DNA of 64,000 bases. It comes from Hyphomonas chukchiensis. GTDB taxonomy: Bacteria > Pseudomonadota > Alphaproteobacteria > Caulobacterales > Hyphomonadaceae. A program made the position numbers and the translations under genes. How positions within the stretch are numbered: the stretch's first letter is position 1; each line of letters begins with the position of its first letter. The stretch spans positions 124,001 to 188,000 of the forward strand of contig NZ_AWFG01000063.1 in NCBI RefSeq assembly GCF_000682695.1. Direction: 5' to 3'. This document shows positions 1 to 11,500 of this stretch, in pieces. The notes beneath the pieces were generated by a model. It did not search any database. It was not told the origin of the DNA and was given only the letters and a program-made list of their open reading frames with translations.

Positions 1-100
1 CACCCGAGGAGACGGTGTCGCCTTCCTTGACGAGCCATTTGGAGAGCGTGCCTTCTTCCATTGTGGGAGAGAGCGCGGGCATGGTGATGTTGATACTCAT
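1..100 (-). CDS. pdhC: Dihydrolipoamide acetyltransferase (PDH E2), N-terminal fragment
   Basis: Only the first 33 codons lie in the window; the gene runs off the left edge. The translation begins [20 protein letters not shown], the start of a biotinyl/lipoyl domain almost identical to the N-terminus of the upstream PdhB. E2 carries the swinging lipoyl arm and transfers acetyl groups to CoA in the cytoplasmic pyruvate dehydrogenase complex. The ATG (98-100 complement) lies 4 bases after the pdhB stop, which fits the usual pdhA-pdhB-pdhC operon. Identity as E2 rests on this order and the lipoyl start; the lysine and catalytic domain are outside the window. Confidence 0.85.
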   Translation of the reverse strand, partial: MSINITMPALSPTMEEGTLSKWLVKEGDTVSSG

Positions 101-104
101 GGCG

Positions 105-1502
105 CTACTCCTGATCCACGTAGCATACCTTGCGGGCCGCTGCGACGATGTCAGCGACACCGGGCAAGCTCATGGCTTCGAGATTGGCAGCGTAAGGCAG
201 CGGCACGTCTTTCTGGTGAACGCGGGCCGGCGGGGCATCGAGATAGTCGAAAGCGTCGGAAACGACAGAGGCGCAAATTTCGGCGCCGATGCCCATGAAA
301 CGCCAGCCTTCCTCGCACGTAACGAGACGGTTGGTCTTCTTCACGCTTTCGATGACGGTGGCGGTGTCGAGTGGGCGGATGGAGCGCAAGTCGATGACCT
401 CGGCGCTGATCCCCTGCTCAGCCAATTCGTCGGCAGCCTGCAGCGCAAAGCCGACCATGCGAGAGTAACCCACCAGCGTCACATCCGTGCCGGTGCGCTT
501 CACAGCCGCCTTGCCGATAGGAAGGATGTGATCGTCGAGGTCCGGCACAGGGAAACTCGTGCCGTAGAGCAGCTCGTGCTCAAGGAAGACGACCGGGTTC
601 GGATCGCGGATGGCCGCCTTGAGCAGGCCTTTTGCATCGGCCGCGTCATAAGGCGCGATCACCTTCAGGCCGGGCACATGGCCGTACCAGGAAGCGTAGT
701 CCTGGCTATGCTGCGCGCCGACGCGGGACGCAGCACCGTTCGGACCGCGGAACACAATGGAACAACCCATCTGGCCACCCGACATGTAGAGCGTCTTGGC
801 CGCCGAGTTGATGATCTGGTCGATGGCCTGCATGGCGAAGTTGAACGTCATGAACTCGACGATGGGCTTGAGGCCACCGAAGGCGGCGCCAACACCAAGG
901 CCTGCAAAACCATGTTCCGTGATTGGCGTATCGACGACGCGGCGCGCGCCGAATTCCTGTAGCAGTTCACGGGTGACCTTGTAGGCGCCCTGATATTCAG
1001 CGACCTCTTCGCCCATGACGAACACTGTTTCGTCGCGGCGCATCTCTTCGGCCATCGCGTCACGAAGGGCGTCACGCACTGTGGTATCCGTGAAGCTTGT
1101 GCCTTCGGGGATGGAAGGATCGGAAAGGACAGGTGCAGCTGGTGCAGCTTCCGCATCCGCCTTTGGTTCCGGTTTTTCTTCTTTCGCGACTGGCTCAGCA
1201 TCGCTTTTGGCGGGGGCGGCAGCGCCATTGGATTTAGGCTTCACGTCGCCTGCATCTTCGCCGTCTTCAGCGAGCACCGCGATCACAGCGTTGACCTTCA
1301 CGCCTTCAGTGCCTTCAGCAACGAGGATCTTGGCGAGCACGCCTTCATCGACGGCCTCGACTTCCATCGTCGCCTTGTCGGTTTCGATTTCGGCAATGAT
1401 GTCACCGGAGGCAATCTTGTCGCCTTCCTTCTTTAGCCATTTGGAGAGTGTTCCCTCTTCCATGGTCGGCGAGAGGGCGGGCATAAGAATATCGACTGAC
1501 AT
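105..1502 (-). CDS. pdhB: Pyruvate dehydrogenase E1 component, beta subunit with N-terminal lipoyl domain
   Basis: This is the beta half of the thiamine-diphosphate-dependent E1 that decarboxylates pyruvate and passes the acetyl group to lipoyl. Residues 1-80 form a lipoyl domain with the lipoylation motif [11 protein letters not shown] (Lys43). An Ala/Pro/Lys-rich linker covers about 90-130. The transketolase-like E1-beta domain starts near residue 140 ([17 protein letters not shown]) and runs to the end. The 465-residue length and the fused lipoyl domain are typical of alphaproteobacterial PdhB, unlike the bare E1-beta of Gram-positives. The ATG directly follows the pdhA stop (TAAATG), with a GGAGGG Shine-Dalgarno inside the end of pdhA, implying coupled translation. 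Confidence 0.97.
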   Translation of the reverse strand: MSVDILMPALSPTMEEGTLSKWLKKEGDKIASGDIIAEIETDKATMEVEAVDEGVLAKILVAEGTEGVKVNAVIAVLAEDGEDAGDVKPKSNGAAAPAKSDAEPVAKEEKPEPKADAEAAPAAPVLSDPSIPEGTSFTDTTVRDALRDAMAEEMRRDETVFVMGEEVAEYQGAYKVTRELLQEFGARRVVDTPITEHGFAGLGVGAAFGGLKPIVEFMTFNFAMQAIDQIINSAAKTLYMSGGQMGCSIVFRGPNGAASRVGAQHSQDYASWYGHVPGLKVIAPYDAADAKGLLKAAIRDPNPVVFLEHELLYGTSFPVPDLDDHILPIGKAAVKRTGTDVTLVGYSRMVGFALQAADELAEQGISAEVIDLRSIRPLDTATVIESVKKTNRLVTCEEGWRFMGIGAEICASVVSDAFDYLDAPPARVHQKDVPLPYAANLEAMSLPGVADIVAAARKVCYVDQE

Positions 1503-2516
1503 TTACACACCCTCCACTTCGCGCAGGACATCCGTCCAGAGTTCGGAGGCATCCGGTTCCGGGCTCTCGAGTGAAAAGTCCGCAGCGTCTTTCACGATGC
1601 CCTTGATCTCCTTGTCGATATTCTTGAGCTCGTCTTCGGTTGCATGGCCCGCCTCGATAATCTGGCCCTTGAGACCCTCAATCGGATCATGATGCGTTCG
1701 GATGTCGTCGACCTCTTCCCGCTTGCGGTATTTTGCCGGGTCGGACATGGAATGGCCGCGATAGCGATAGGTTTTCATCTCAAGGATATAGGGGCCCTTG
1801 CCGGAGCGCGCGTATTTGACGGCCTTTTCGCCGGCTTCCTTTACCGCAAGCACGTCCATGCCATCGACGGCTTCGCCTTCAATCTCAAAGCTGATACCGC
1901 GCTTGTATAGCTCGACCTCGGCCGAGGCGCGCGCGACACTCGTACCCATCGCATACTGATTGTTTTCGATCACGTAGACGACCGGCAGGTCCCAAAGTGA
2001 AGCCATGTTGAAGGATTCGTAAACCTGCCCCTGGTTGGCAGCGCCATCGCCGAAATAGGCCAGGCTGACATTGTCGCCACCTTTGTATTTATTTGCGAAG
2101 GCCAGGCCGGTACCCAGCGGCACCTGGGCGCCGACAATCCCGTGACCCCCGAAGAAATTCTTCTCGCGGCTGAACATGTGCATCGAACCGCCCTTGCCTT
2201 TGGACAGGCCGCCGCTGCGTCCGGTCAGTTCGGCCATAACGCCTTTTGGGTCCAGTCCGCATGCGAGCATGTGACCATGATCGCGGTAACCGGTAATGAC
2301 CTGATCGCCATCCTTTAGACAGGCCTGCATACCGGTCACGACCGCTTCCTGACCAATATAAAGATGACAGAAGCCCGCGATCTTGCCCATGCCATAAAGC
2401 TGGCCGGCTTTCTCTTCGAATCTTCGGATCAACAGCATGGCCCGATAGAATTCGAGCAGCTCTGCCTTGCTTGCTTTTGAAGGTGCCTTTTTGGCACCTT
2501 TCGGTTTCGTTGCCAT
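1503..2516 (-). CDS. pdhA: Pyruvate dehydrogenase E1 component, alpha subunit
   Basis: Partner of PdhB in the E1 heterotetramer. The protein is 337 residues. The thiamine-diphosphate/Mg motif is clear as GDGAANQGQVYESFN near 156-170, followed by YVIENNQYAMGTS. The conserved loop YRYRGHSMSDPAKYR is also present. The chosen ATG at 2516 is preceded by GGAG with a 6-base spacer; an in-frame ATG 12 bases upstream and a farther upstream start would add residues unlike the family. It heads the pdhA-pdhB-pdhC operon, with ftsB and eno upstream on the same strand. Confidence 0.96.
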   Translation of the reverse strand: MATKPKGAKKAPSKASKAELLEFYRAMLLIRRFEEKAGQLYGMGKIAGFCHLYIGQEAVVTGMQACLKDGDQVITGYRDHGHMLACGLDPKGVMAELTGRSGGLSKGKGGSMHMFSREKNFFGGHGIVGAQVPLGTGLAFANKYKGGDNVSLAYFGDGAANQGQVYESFNMASLWDLPVVYVIENNQYAMGTSVARASAEVELYKRGISFEIEGEAVDGMDVLAVKEAGEKAVKYARSGKGPYILEMKTYRYRGHSMSDPAKYRKREEVDDIRTHHDPIEGLKGQIIEAGHATEDELKNIDKEIKGIVKDAADFSLESPEPDASELWTDVLREVEGV

Positions 2517-2582
2517 ATAGTGCTCCATCCCTGCGAGTCTTATGTCTGCGCATTTCCGCAGAGACAAGTCAGAACATCTATG

Positions 2583-2882
2583 TCAATTTGCAACGCTACG
2601 TTCTGACGTCATCAAGACGATTTCGTTTGGATATACGAATGCCAGCTTATCGCGTGCGAGCGCTTCTACAAAGTCCGGATCCACAGAGCCTGGTGTAAGT
2701 CTGCGGATATCGGTGCGCAGGCGCGATATATCCGTCTCGATCTTGGCGAGCTCGACCTTGCGATCTTCAAGCTCCAGCTGGGCATCTGACCAACGGCCAA
2801 GACCCTTCTCCCCCGCGAAGGCGTGGTAGGCAAAGTAGAGCACGAGAAGGCTTAGCCCGAGGGCCTCAAGGCGTGATACCAT
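2583..2882 (-). CDS. ftsB: Septum formation initiator, FtsB/DivIC family
   Basis: Small bitopic division protein of 99 residues. A single membrane segment (about residues 4-22, LGLSLLVLYFAYHAFAG) is followed by a helical coiled-coil region (about 30-65, LELEDRKVELAKIETDISRL), the architecture of FtsB/DivIC proteins that bridge FtsL and FtsQ in the divisome. A conserved tail with DPDFVEALARDKLAFVYPNEIVL matches the DivIC domain end. It sits between eno and pdhA, the standard alphaproteobacterial position. The start is the ATG at 2882; a TTG seven codons upstream is possible. The Shine-Dalgarno is weak. Confidence 0.88.
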   Translation of the reverse strand: MVSRLEALGLSLLVLYFAYHAFAGEKGLGRWSDAQLELEDRKVELAKIETDISRLRTDIRRLTPGSVDPDFVEALARDKLAFVYPNEIVLMTSERSVAN

Positions 2883-2924
2883 GAGGCCCAGCTGTAACGA
2901 CAATTGGTTAACCGTGCGTTTGCG

Positions 2925-4223
<1,299 letters not shown>

Positions 4224-4243
4224 TTAGGCATTATGTCAGATGT

Positions 4244-4277
4244 AAAAAGCGCCCCCTGCCGGACGGCGGGAGGCGCT
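4244..4277 (-). terminator. Rho-independent terminator downstream of rpmF
   Basis: A hairpin spans 4248-4277: a perfect 6-bp outer stem (AGCGCC/GGCGCT) continues through one mismatch into a further GC-rich stem with a 4-base loop. On the minus strand it is followed by five T residues (4244-4248). It lies 39 bases beyond the rpmF stop and 38 bases before the eno start, so it should end the rpmF transcript and insulate eno. Confidence 0.8.
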
Positions 4278-4315
4278 GGAAGCCTTAGTCTTGTGCGCGC
4301 AAATGCGCAACCTGA

Positions 4316-4501
4316 CTAGATGTCGTCCTTCGGCTCAAGAACCTGACGACCGCGATAAACGCCGGTTTTCAGGTCGATATGGTGCGGACGGCGAAGCTCG
4401 CCCGACTGGGCGTCCTCGATATAGGTGTTCATATCAAGCCGATCATGCGAACGGCGCATGCCGCGGCGGGACTTGGAGATCTTGCTCTTTGGAACTGCCA
4501 T
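4316..4501 (-). CDS. rpmF: 50S ribosomal protein L32
   Basis: Small basic ribosomal protein of the large subunit, 61 residues. The N-terminus [20 protein letters not shown] is the classic L32 start, and the protein ends with [17 protein letters not shown]. The zinc-binding cysteines seen in some L32 forms are absent, which is the usual C-minus alphaproteobacterial type. It is monocistronic: a strong terminator follows, and the dipeptidase gene ends 122 bases upstream. Confidence 0.97.
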   Translation of the reverse strand: MAVPKSKISKSRRGMRRSHDRLDMNTYIEDAQSGELRRPHHIDLKTGVYRGRQVLEPKDDI

Positions 4502-4623
4502 GACAGGTATCCGGTTTGTTGCGCATTTTCAGCGATTGAATTGGAACGGGCCTCATACAGACGCCCAACGGGCTTTGCAAGGTCTGAACATCACCAAACC
4601 CGCGAATTCTGCATTCCCCTTCC

Positions 4624-5880
4624 CTATTCTGATTTCGGCGCTGCTGCATCCTCCACCTGCTTCATCAGCTTCAGCATGTTGCCACTCCAGATTTTCTGGA
4701 TGTCTTCCTCGGAATAGCCTTCCGCCAGCAGGGCTTCCGTCACTTTTGGCAGGAAAGACACGTCTTCCATGCCGGTAACGCCGCCGCCACCATCCCAGTC
4801 AGCGCCCATACCGACATGGTCTGGCCCGACAACCTCAAGCGCATGATTCATGTGCTCGAGGAATTTCTCGAAAGTCGACCGGGGCGCCGGGAATTTGGCC
4901 TCAATTTCTTCCATTTTGGCGATGTAGCGGTCGCGGGTCTCAGTATCGGCAGTCGCTGGCGAAATGCCCTCGAATTCCTTCTGCATCTCGTCGAGCGCAG
5001 CCTGGCGCTCCGGAGTTGGAGTGAGTTGCTCCAGATAGCTGCCATAGGCGTTGATCTGGATAACGCCGCCGTCATCGGCGACCTTCCGCATCAGATCATC
5101 GTCAATGTTGCGCGGATGGTCGTAAACCGCTTTCACGCCTGTGTGAGACAGGATGATCGGCGTCGTCGACAATTCGATCATGTCATCTACCGTCGAATCA
5201 GATGCGTGCGAGCCGTCGAGGATCATGCCGAGTCGGTTGGCTTCCTTGACCAGTTCCTCACCGAGCGGGCTCAGGCCACCATAGTCATTGGCACCGAGAT
5301 CCGTTGAGCTGTCAGCGAACTGGTTGTCGCGGAAGTGGACCGGACCGATCATCCGGACGCCGCGATTGTAGAATTCCTCAACCATCCCGATATCCGTGCC
5401 GAGCGGATAGCTGTTCTCGATCGACATATAGACGACCTTTTTGCCGGAGGCAGCGATTCGGGCAGCATCGTCGGATGTATAAGCGAGCTCGAATGATTCA
5501 GGATGAGCCGCGACCATATCATGGATTTCCTGATTGCGTGTCAGGGCCGCCTGTTTCGCAGCCTCATAGGATGCCGGGTCCATTGGACCTTGCGGGGTGA
5601 ATGTTACCCAGAAGCCGCCGTCGAGCCCGCCCCGGGTCATCTTCGGCAAATCGACCTGAACACTGCCGAGGACGCTCGGATTATCGGCCATGATGTCGAA
5701 ATCGGCCTTTGAGAAGTTGGCAGGCGTATCGAGGTGCGTATCGAGTACCAGCATCTCATCGTGGATCTCTACTGCCGTTTTAGGTGTCTCAGCGGTTTCC
5801 GGCTCGGCTGGCGCAGGGGCCTTCTGCTGGGAACAGGCCACCAGGGCAAACGCCAGTATGCTCGTCATCGCAATTTTCAA
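4624..5880 (-). CDS. Membrane dipeptidase (peptidase family M19), lipoprotein
   Basis: Zinc dipeptidase of the renal dipeptidase family, 418 residues. The N-terminus is a lipoprotein signal with lipobox LVAC (Cys16), followed by an Ala/Pro/Glu-rich tether, so the enzyme should be anchored on the periplasmic face of a membrane. Zinc ligands are visible in DTHLDT (His49, Asp51), in YMSIEN, and in the GSHAS and LSHTG segments. The C-terminal HVGMGADWDGGGG motif is also typical of M19. The likely role is hydrolysis of dipeptides, possibly including D-residue or dehydro-dipeptides. It is a single gene between rpmF and a CoA transferase; its own promoter is implied by the terminator at 5941-5967. 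Confidence 0.93.
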   Translation of the reverse strand: MKIAMTSILAFALVACSQQKAPAPAEPETAETPKTAVEIHDEMLVLDTHLDTPANFSKADFDIMADNPSVLGSVQVDLPKMTRGGLDGGFWVTFTPQGPMDPASYEAAKQAALTRNQEIHDMVAAHPESFELAYTSDDAARIAASGKKVVYMSIENSYPLGTDIGMVEEFYNRGVRMIGPVHFRDNQFADSSTDLGANDYGGLSPLGEELVKEANRLGMILDGSHASDSTVDDMIELSTTPIILSHTGVKAVYDHPRNIDDDLMRKVADDGGVIQINAYGSYLEQLTPTPERQAALDEMQKEFEGISPATADTETRDRYIAKMEEIEAKFPAPRSTFEKFLEHMNHALEVVGPDHVGMGADWDGGGGVTGMEDVSFLPKVTEALLAEGYSEEDIQKIWSGNMLKLMKQVEDAAAPKSE

Positions 5881-5940
5881 TTTTCAGCCCTCATACTCGT
5901 TTGAATGAGGGCGACCATATCGCTAAACTGCAACAGCGCA

Positions 5941-5967
5941 AGAAAATGGCCGCCCCGAAGGACGGCC
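5941..5967 (-). terminator. Rho-independent terminator with UUCG-type loop
   Basis: On the minus strand an 8-bp stem (GGCCGTCC/GGGCGGCC, one G-T pair, 5948-5967) closes a stable TTCG tetraloop and is followed by ATTTTC. It is 153 bases downstream of the CoA transferase stop, inside the 240-base gap 5881-6120, and should end that transcript before the dipeptidase gene. The rest of the gap shows no gene. Confidence 0.75.
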
Positions 5968-6120
5968 GAGGTAAAGCAAGAAGGACGTCGGGCTTTGTTC
6001 GGGCAAATAGCCTAAAAACGCGGCACCGACATTTATGGTTATAGCGCGTGCAACCTGAACGGCGCGGTGACCAGCTGTTATGTTCCGTTCACCTGAGACG
6101 CGAATAGTACCGCAGTTCAC

Positions 6121-7218
6121 TTAACGGCTGACCTGCCAGTCGCGCAGGATTTCCTCGGTATGCTCGCCTAGCCCCGCCGGGCGCCGCTGAATCTCCGCAG
6201 GCGTGCCGGAGAAGCGGGGGGCAGGCGCAGGCTGCATCACGCCCTCAACTTCGACAAACGTCTTGCGTTCGGCATTGTGTGGGTGGTTCGGCGCTTCCGC
6301 CATCGAAAGGACCGGCGCAAAACAGATATCGGTGCCTTCCATAATTTCGCACCATTGATCGCGTGTCTTCGTTTTGAACATCGCCGTCAGCTTGGCTTTC
6401 AGGTCGCCCCATTTGGAGCGGTCCATCTGCGACTTGAATTCCGGATCGGTGATCTCGGCCTTTTCCAGCAGAAGCGCATAGAATTGCGGTTCGATGGAGC
6501 CGATCGAAACCCATTGGCCGTCGCTGCATTCATATGTGTCGTAGAAGTGGGCGCCGCCATCGAGCAGGTTCGATTCGCGGTCATCGGTCCAAACGCCCAT
6601 GGCTTTCATACCGAAGAACATGGTCGCAAGAGAGGCCGCGCCATCCGTCATGGCGACATCGATAACTTGTCCCTTGCCGCCATTCTTGACGTTCACGATG
6701 CCGGCAAGAAGACCCATGGCGAGATAGAGTGCGCCGCCACCATAGTCCCCGACCAGGTTCAGGGGCGGGCTTGGACGCTCGCCCTTGCGGCCCATCGCAT
6801 AGAGGGCGCCCGTGAGTGAGATATAGTTGAGATCGTGCCCTGCCGCCTGCGAAAGCGAACCGTACTGGCCCCACCCGGTCATGCGACCGTAGACAAGCTT
6901 CGGATTGCGCCCGAGCACGACATCGGGGCCAAGGCCATTGCGCTCCATGACGCCGGGGCGGAAGCCCTCGATCAAGCCATCAGCCTTCTCCATCAGTTTC
7001 AGGGCCGTCTCGACATCGGCCGGATCCTTGAGATTCAGGCTGATGGAGCGACGGCCACGGCTCATCACATCGGCAGCGCGTCCCGGCTTACCATCGCCTG
7101 GCCGGTCGATCCTGATAACGTCTGCGCCCATATCCGACAGCAACATGCCGCAGAACGGCCCGGGGCCAATCCCTGCAAACTCAACAATCCTGACACCGTC
7201 CAGTGGCCCGCTTGCCAT
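6121..7218 (-). CDS. CaiB/BaiF (family III) CoA transferase, alpha-methylacyl-CoA racemase-like
   Basis: Enzyme of the family III CoA-transferase/racemase fold, about 365 residues. The N-terminus GPLDGVRIVEFAGIGPGPFCGMLLSDMGADVIRIDRP is diagnostic. Downstream, GLIEGFRPGVMERNGLGPDVV and MTGWGQYGSLSQAAGHDLNYISLTGAL closely match alpha-methylacyl-CoA racemases. Its GHDLNY segment carries the catalytic His/Asp region of AMACR. The likely reaction is epimerisation of 2-methyl-branched acyl-CoAs for beta-oxidation; CoA transfer cannot be excluded. The start at 7218 has GGAG at 6 bases; the adjacent ATG at 7221 is the alternative. It is transcribed divergently from the PopA-like gene. Confidence 0.88.
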   Translation of the reverse strand: MASGPLDGVRIVEFAGIGPGPFCGMLLSDMGADVIRIDRPGDGKPGRAADVMSRGRRSISLNLKDPADVETALKLMEKADGLIEGFRPGVMERNGLGPDVVLGRNPKLVYGRMTGWGQYGSLSQAAGHDLNYISLTGALYAMGRKGERPSPPLNLVGDYGGGALYLAMGLLAGIVNVKNGGKGQVIDVAMTDGAASLATMFFGMKAMGVWTDDRESNLLDGGAHFYDTYECSDGQWVSIGSIEPQFYALLLEKAEITDPEFKSQMDRSKWGDLKAKLTAMFKTKTRDQWCEIMEGTDICFAPVLSMAEAPNHPHNAERKTFVEVEGVMQPAPAPRFSGTPAEIQRRPAGLGEHTEEILRDWQVSR

Positions 7219-7333
7219 CATTCTCTCCCGTTCAATTAGGGCCCTTTAGGCCTGATTAGCGGAACATTAAGTGTCGAACGCGCAAAAGAAAGGGGTGTCC
7301 TAGCGTCGCCCTTCGAAGCGTTTTGAGTGTTTC

Positions 7334-8593
7334 ATGTCTGATATGTCCTATCTGGACCCGCCTATCGAAATCGCTGCGACCAGCCCTCGCCTCGAATCAA
7401 TCGTCTCGCGGATGCGTTCGAGTGGTATGAGGCCGTATGCGGCAAGCGAACCCCTGGACTTCAATTCCACAGATCCCCTGCTCGTTGATATCGCCAGCGT
7501 TTCGCGCACAACCTTGGAGCAATGCGCTCGGGCCGGTATGATGGGCCTGTCGCGCCCGATAGTCATTCTCGACGTGGCGGATGCCGGCCTCAATCTTTCT
7601 GACGTGATCACGCTGCGGCGCGACCGCGACCTTGCCATGCTCAAAGGCCGTCTCGCAGCGCTGGCTCGACGCGAAGCGCGTAACACGGAAGTCGCCATCC
7701 GGGCAGAAACAGCGCGCGAATTCGGAATGACTCCGTTGGTCTCTTCTTCTGACTCTCCCCCTGAACTTATCTATGTCGGCGAGGGATCCCCCCTATTCCT
7801 GTCGTTGCAGGGAGCGCTCAAATCACGAGGGGTGTCTCTGACGGCCGCGATTTCCCAAAGCACGGTACGCGACTACCTTTCCAGCCGTCGTTTCGCGGCA
7901 GCCTTGTATGACTTGACCTCAGAAGAGGCACTCGAGGCGGCGTATGCGGGCGGAGCGCCGGATGGCGACATGCTCAGCAGCGTTCCGGTCTTTGCGCTGG
8001 TAAACGGGAACAGTCAGGCATCCGAAGCAATGCAATCGATCCAGGCGCATGCAGACGAAGTCATTGAATGCCAAGACCCGGCTGCAGACGTCGCAAACCG
8101 CATCGAAACGCTGGCCTGGAAATATTATTCAATGCGTCCAGTGAGCCCGACGACAGCTCTCGCCTCAACTGCACGGGACCTGGCGACAGGGCTTTTCTCC
8201 CGGCGTTTTCTCGAATCCCATGTCGAGCGCCAGTTACGTGCGGCCGACCGACGCGCTGAACCTCTAAGCCTTGTTACGCTCAAACTGACCGGCGAGAGGC
8301 GAACAGAGCGCCAGATACTAAAAGCGTTTGCTGCATGTCTTCAGCCACTCTTACGGGAAACCGACTGTGCGGCCGCACTGTCGGCGGGCATTTTCGGCAT
8401 TTCCCTGCCAGCAACGCCTTATCGGGGCGGGGCGAGGTTGGCGACGCGCATTGCAACCCATCTCTCGGAACAGCCTTCATTGTCGGATGTGGTGCTTAGC
8501 TGGCGCGTGGTTGAAAAACGCGCCTATCATTCCGCCAAGACGTTCCTCGACGCTGGTCTCTCGGGACCGTTCATGCGCTTAGAAGCCGCCTAG
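7334..8593 (+). CDS. PopA-like protein: two degenerate receiver domains plus catalytically dead GGDEF domain
   Basis: 419 residues. Two alpha/beta receiver-like regions (about 20-115 and 145-255) lack an obvious phospho-acceptor cluster. They are followed by a GGDEF-fold domain from about residue 283, which opens with ATGLFSRRFLESHVERQL (compare LTGLxNRRxLExHL). The active-site loop GG(D/E)EF is replaced by SAGIF, so cyclase activity is not expected. The inhibitory c-di-GMP site RxxD is kept as RETD five residues before that loop. This is the layout of Caulobacter PopA, which binds c-di-GMP and helps deliver CtrA to ClpXP. The role here is inferred. It is convergent with mfd, with stop codons overlapping in CTAG. 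Confidence 0.72.
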   Translation: MSDMSYLDPPIEIAATSPRLESIVSRMRSSGMRPYAASEPLDFNSTDPLLVDIASVSRTTLEQCARAGMMGLSRPIVILDVADAGLNLSDVITLRRDRDLAMLKGRLAALARREARNTEVAIRAETAREFGMTPLVSSSDSPPELIYVGEGSPLFLSLQGALKSRGVSLTAAISQSTVRDYLSSRRFAAALYDLTSEEALEAAYAGGAPDGDMLSSVPVFALVNGNSQASEAMQSIQAHADEVIECQDPAADVANRIETLAWKYYSMRPVSPTTALASTARDLATGLFSRRFLESHVERQLRAADRRAEPLSLVTLKLTGERRTERQILKAFAACLQPLLRETDCAAALSAGIFGISLPATPYRGGARLATRIATHLSEQPSLSDVVLSWRVVEKRAYHSAKTFLDAGLSGPFMRLEAA

Positions 8594-11500
8594 GCTGACA
8601 CGCGGCCCACCACGGCTTCCAGCTCTTTCAAGAAGGCCTTTACGGCCACGAGACGACGCTCAGGCTCTCCCCCAAGACCGGAATGGACCAGTTTGGAATC
8701 AGGCCGCAGCTTGAGGACATTCGGACGTGTCCGGACGAGTTCCATCAGGCGCGCAGGATCCATGATTGTATCTGGACGGAAAGCGAATACACCCCCTTTT
8801 ATGCCCGAATCCAGCTTCGAAATACCGAGCGCCTTGCATTGGACCTTGATGGCGGTGACCTCAAGCAACTGACGTGTCGGCTCAGGCAGTGGACCGAAAC
8901 GGTCGATAAGCTCCGCAGCAAAGGACTCCCGCTCTTCAGCCGTACTGATATCTGCGAGACGCCGGTAAAGCGACAAGCGGATCGTCAGGTCCTCGACATA
9001 GTCTTCAGGAATAAGTACGGCGACGCCGAGATTAATCTGGGGAGACCAGTCATCCACAACGTCGTCTTCGCCGCGTGCACCCGCCTGAAGTGCCTTCACA
9101 GCATCCTCAAGCATGGACTGATAGAGCTCCACGCCCACTTCGCGGACCTGACCAGATTGCTGGTCACCCAGCAGGTTGCCAGAGCCCCGCATGTCAAGAT
9201 CGTGGCTGGCAAGCTGGAAGCCAGCGCCCAGACTATCCAGCGATTGGAGAATCCTCAAACGCTTCTCGGCCATCTCGGTGACGACACGATCGCGCGGCGT
9301 CGTAAAATAGGCATAGGCGCGCAGCTTCGATCGCCCGACACGGCCGCGTAGCTGGTAAAGTTGGGCCAGACCGAACATATCGGCGCGGTGGATAATAAGT
9401 GTGTTGGCGCGAGGTATGTCCAGGCCACTTTCGACAATCGTGGTCGACAGAAGGACATCATACTTGCCCTCATAAAAGGCATTCATGATGTCTTCGAGTT
9501 CGCCAGCTGCCATCTGGCCGTGCGCCACAACGAAGGATACTTCAGGAACCTGCGTCGAGAGGAACTGCTCGAGCTTGTCGAGGTCCTGGATACGCGGTGC
9601 GACGAAGAAAGCCTGGCCGCCGCGATACTTCTCGCGCAGGAGCGCCTCGCGCAACGTGACCGTGTCCTCTTCCGTGATGTAGGTCCGAACAGAAAGACGG
9701 TCCACGGGCGGTGTGGCGATGATGGAGAGATCGCGAATCCCCGTGAGCGCCATCTGAAGAGTCCGCGGAATGGGCGTCGCCGACAGCGTCAGTACGTGCA
9801 CGTCCGCCTTCAGCTCTTTCAGGCGTTCCTTGTGCTTCACACCGAAGCGCTGCTCCTCATCGACGATGAGGAGGCCAAGACGTTTGAAATCCATACCTTT
9901 GGCGAGCAGCGCGTGCGTGCCGACAACCACGTCAACGCTGCCATCGGCAAGGCCGTCGCGCGTCTCCACGGATTCCCGCTGACCAACCAGCCGCGAAAGA
10001 TGACGAACCTTGAGCGGCCAGCCAGCGAAACGTTCCGAGAATGTCTTGAAGTGCTGACGGGCGAGCAATGTAGTTGGCGCGATGACCGCGACCTGCTTGC
10101 CGCTCATCGCAGCCATGAAGGCGGCCCGCAGGGCGACCTCTGTCTTGCCAAAACCGACATCGCCACAGATGAGTCGATCCATCGGACGGCCCGAGGCGAG
10201 ATCGCCCAGAACGTCCTCGATAGCATTCAGCTGGTCATCCGTTTCCTCGTAGGGGAAGCGCGCCGCGAATTCTTCATACATGCCTTGCCCTGCCGACAGC
10301 GCTTCTGCGCGTTTCAGAGCCCGCTCGGCAGCCACAGCCATGAGTTCAGCCGCCATCTCAAGGATGCGTTTCTTGGCCTTGGCCTTGCGCGTCTGCCAGC
10401 CAGCTCCACCGAGACGGTCCAGCTGGCTTTCAGACTCTTCTGAGCCATAGCGGCTGATCAGGTCGATGTTCTCGACCGGCAGGAAGATCATGTCGCCGCC
10501 AGCATATTCCAGCTGAAGGCAATCGTGCGGCGCGCCTGTCAGTTCCAGCGTCTTCAGGCCGACATAGCGCCCAACACCATGATCAACATGGACAACAAGA
10601 TCATCTGGAGAAAGCGCCGTCGCATCGGTGATGAAGCTGGCCGTCTTGCGGCGGCGGCGCGGTGCTGCGAGGCGGTCACCAAGAATGTCCGCCTCGGAGA
10701 TGACGGCAATGTCGGGCGTAACGAAGCCCGACTCGAGCGGTATCTCGACAACAGTGAAGTCCGTCTTGCGCGCCGCCTCAAGTGAATGGACCTGCGCCAG
10801 ATCAGGCAGGCCATGATCTGCCATGACATTGATGAGTCGATCTGCAGAGCCAGCTGACCAGGCTGCGAAGGCGACGGGCTTGCCAGACGCATAGAGTGCA
10901 CGCGCATGTGCAATGGCGGCCTCAAAGATGTTCTCGTCGGACCGGAGACGTTCGGGGGCAAAGTCCCGACCAATGCGGGCGCCCATGTCATAGGCACCGC
11001 CTGACGCTTCAGCCGGGCTGAATTTCACGACAGCATGCGTTGCGAGCAGTTGGTCAATTTCGTCTGGCTCGACATAGAGGGTCGGTGGGGCGAGTACGCG
11101 CGCCGAGTGGGCATCGCCACCAGCAGCGTCGAGCCGGGCGTTATAATAATCAAGCGCTTGTGTAAGGCGCTCGAAAGCCGATTCAGGCGCAAGGTGTCCG
11201 AGGCCGATGAGCGCTTTATCGCCGACATAGTCGAACAGTGTTTCCAGATGGTCATGAAAGAGCGGAAGCCAGGCCTCAACACCTTGTCGCCGGATGGAGG
11301 CGCGGGCCGATTCGTACATCTGGTCACCGGAGGGCGGTCCAAACGTGGCCAGATAGCGCTCCCGGAAACCGCTAAGGATCGTGTCATCGAACAGGACTTC
11401 GCTGACCGGCGCGAAAGCGACCGACCGCGCATCGCCAGTCGAGCGCTGCGTCTCGGTATCGAACGTGCGCAGCGTCTCCAGCGTGTCGCCGAAGAAGTCG

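Noticed and set aside
15-962. Open frame of 315 codons antisense to pdhB
   Set aside because: Shadow of the lipoyl/E1-beta gene; His/Arg/Asp-rich translation with no recognisable domain.
2517-2567. Seventeen extra codons at the pdhA N-terminus
   Set aside because: The ATG at 2516 has a good GGAG at six bases, and the extra residues are not found in the E1-alpha family.
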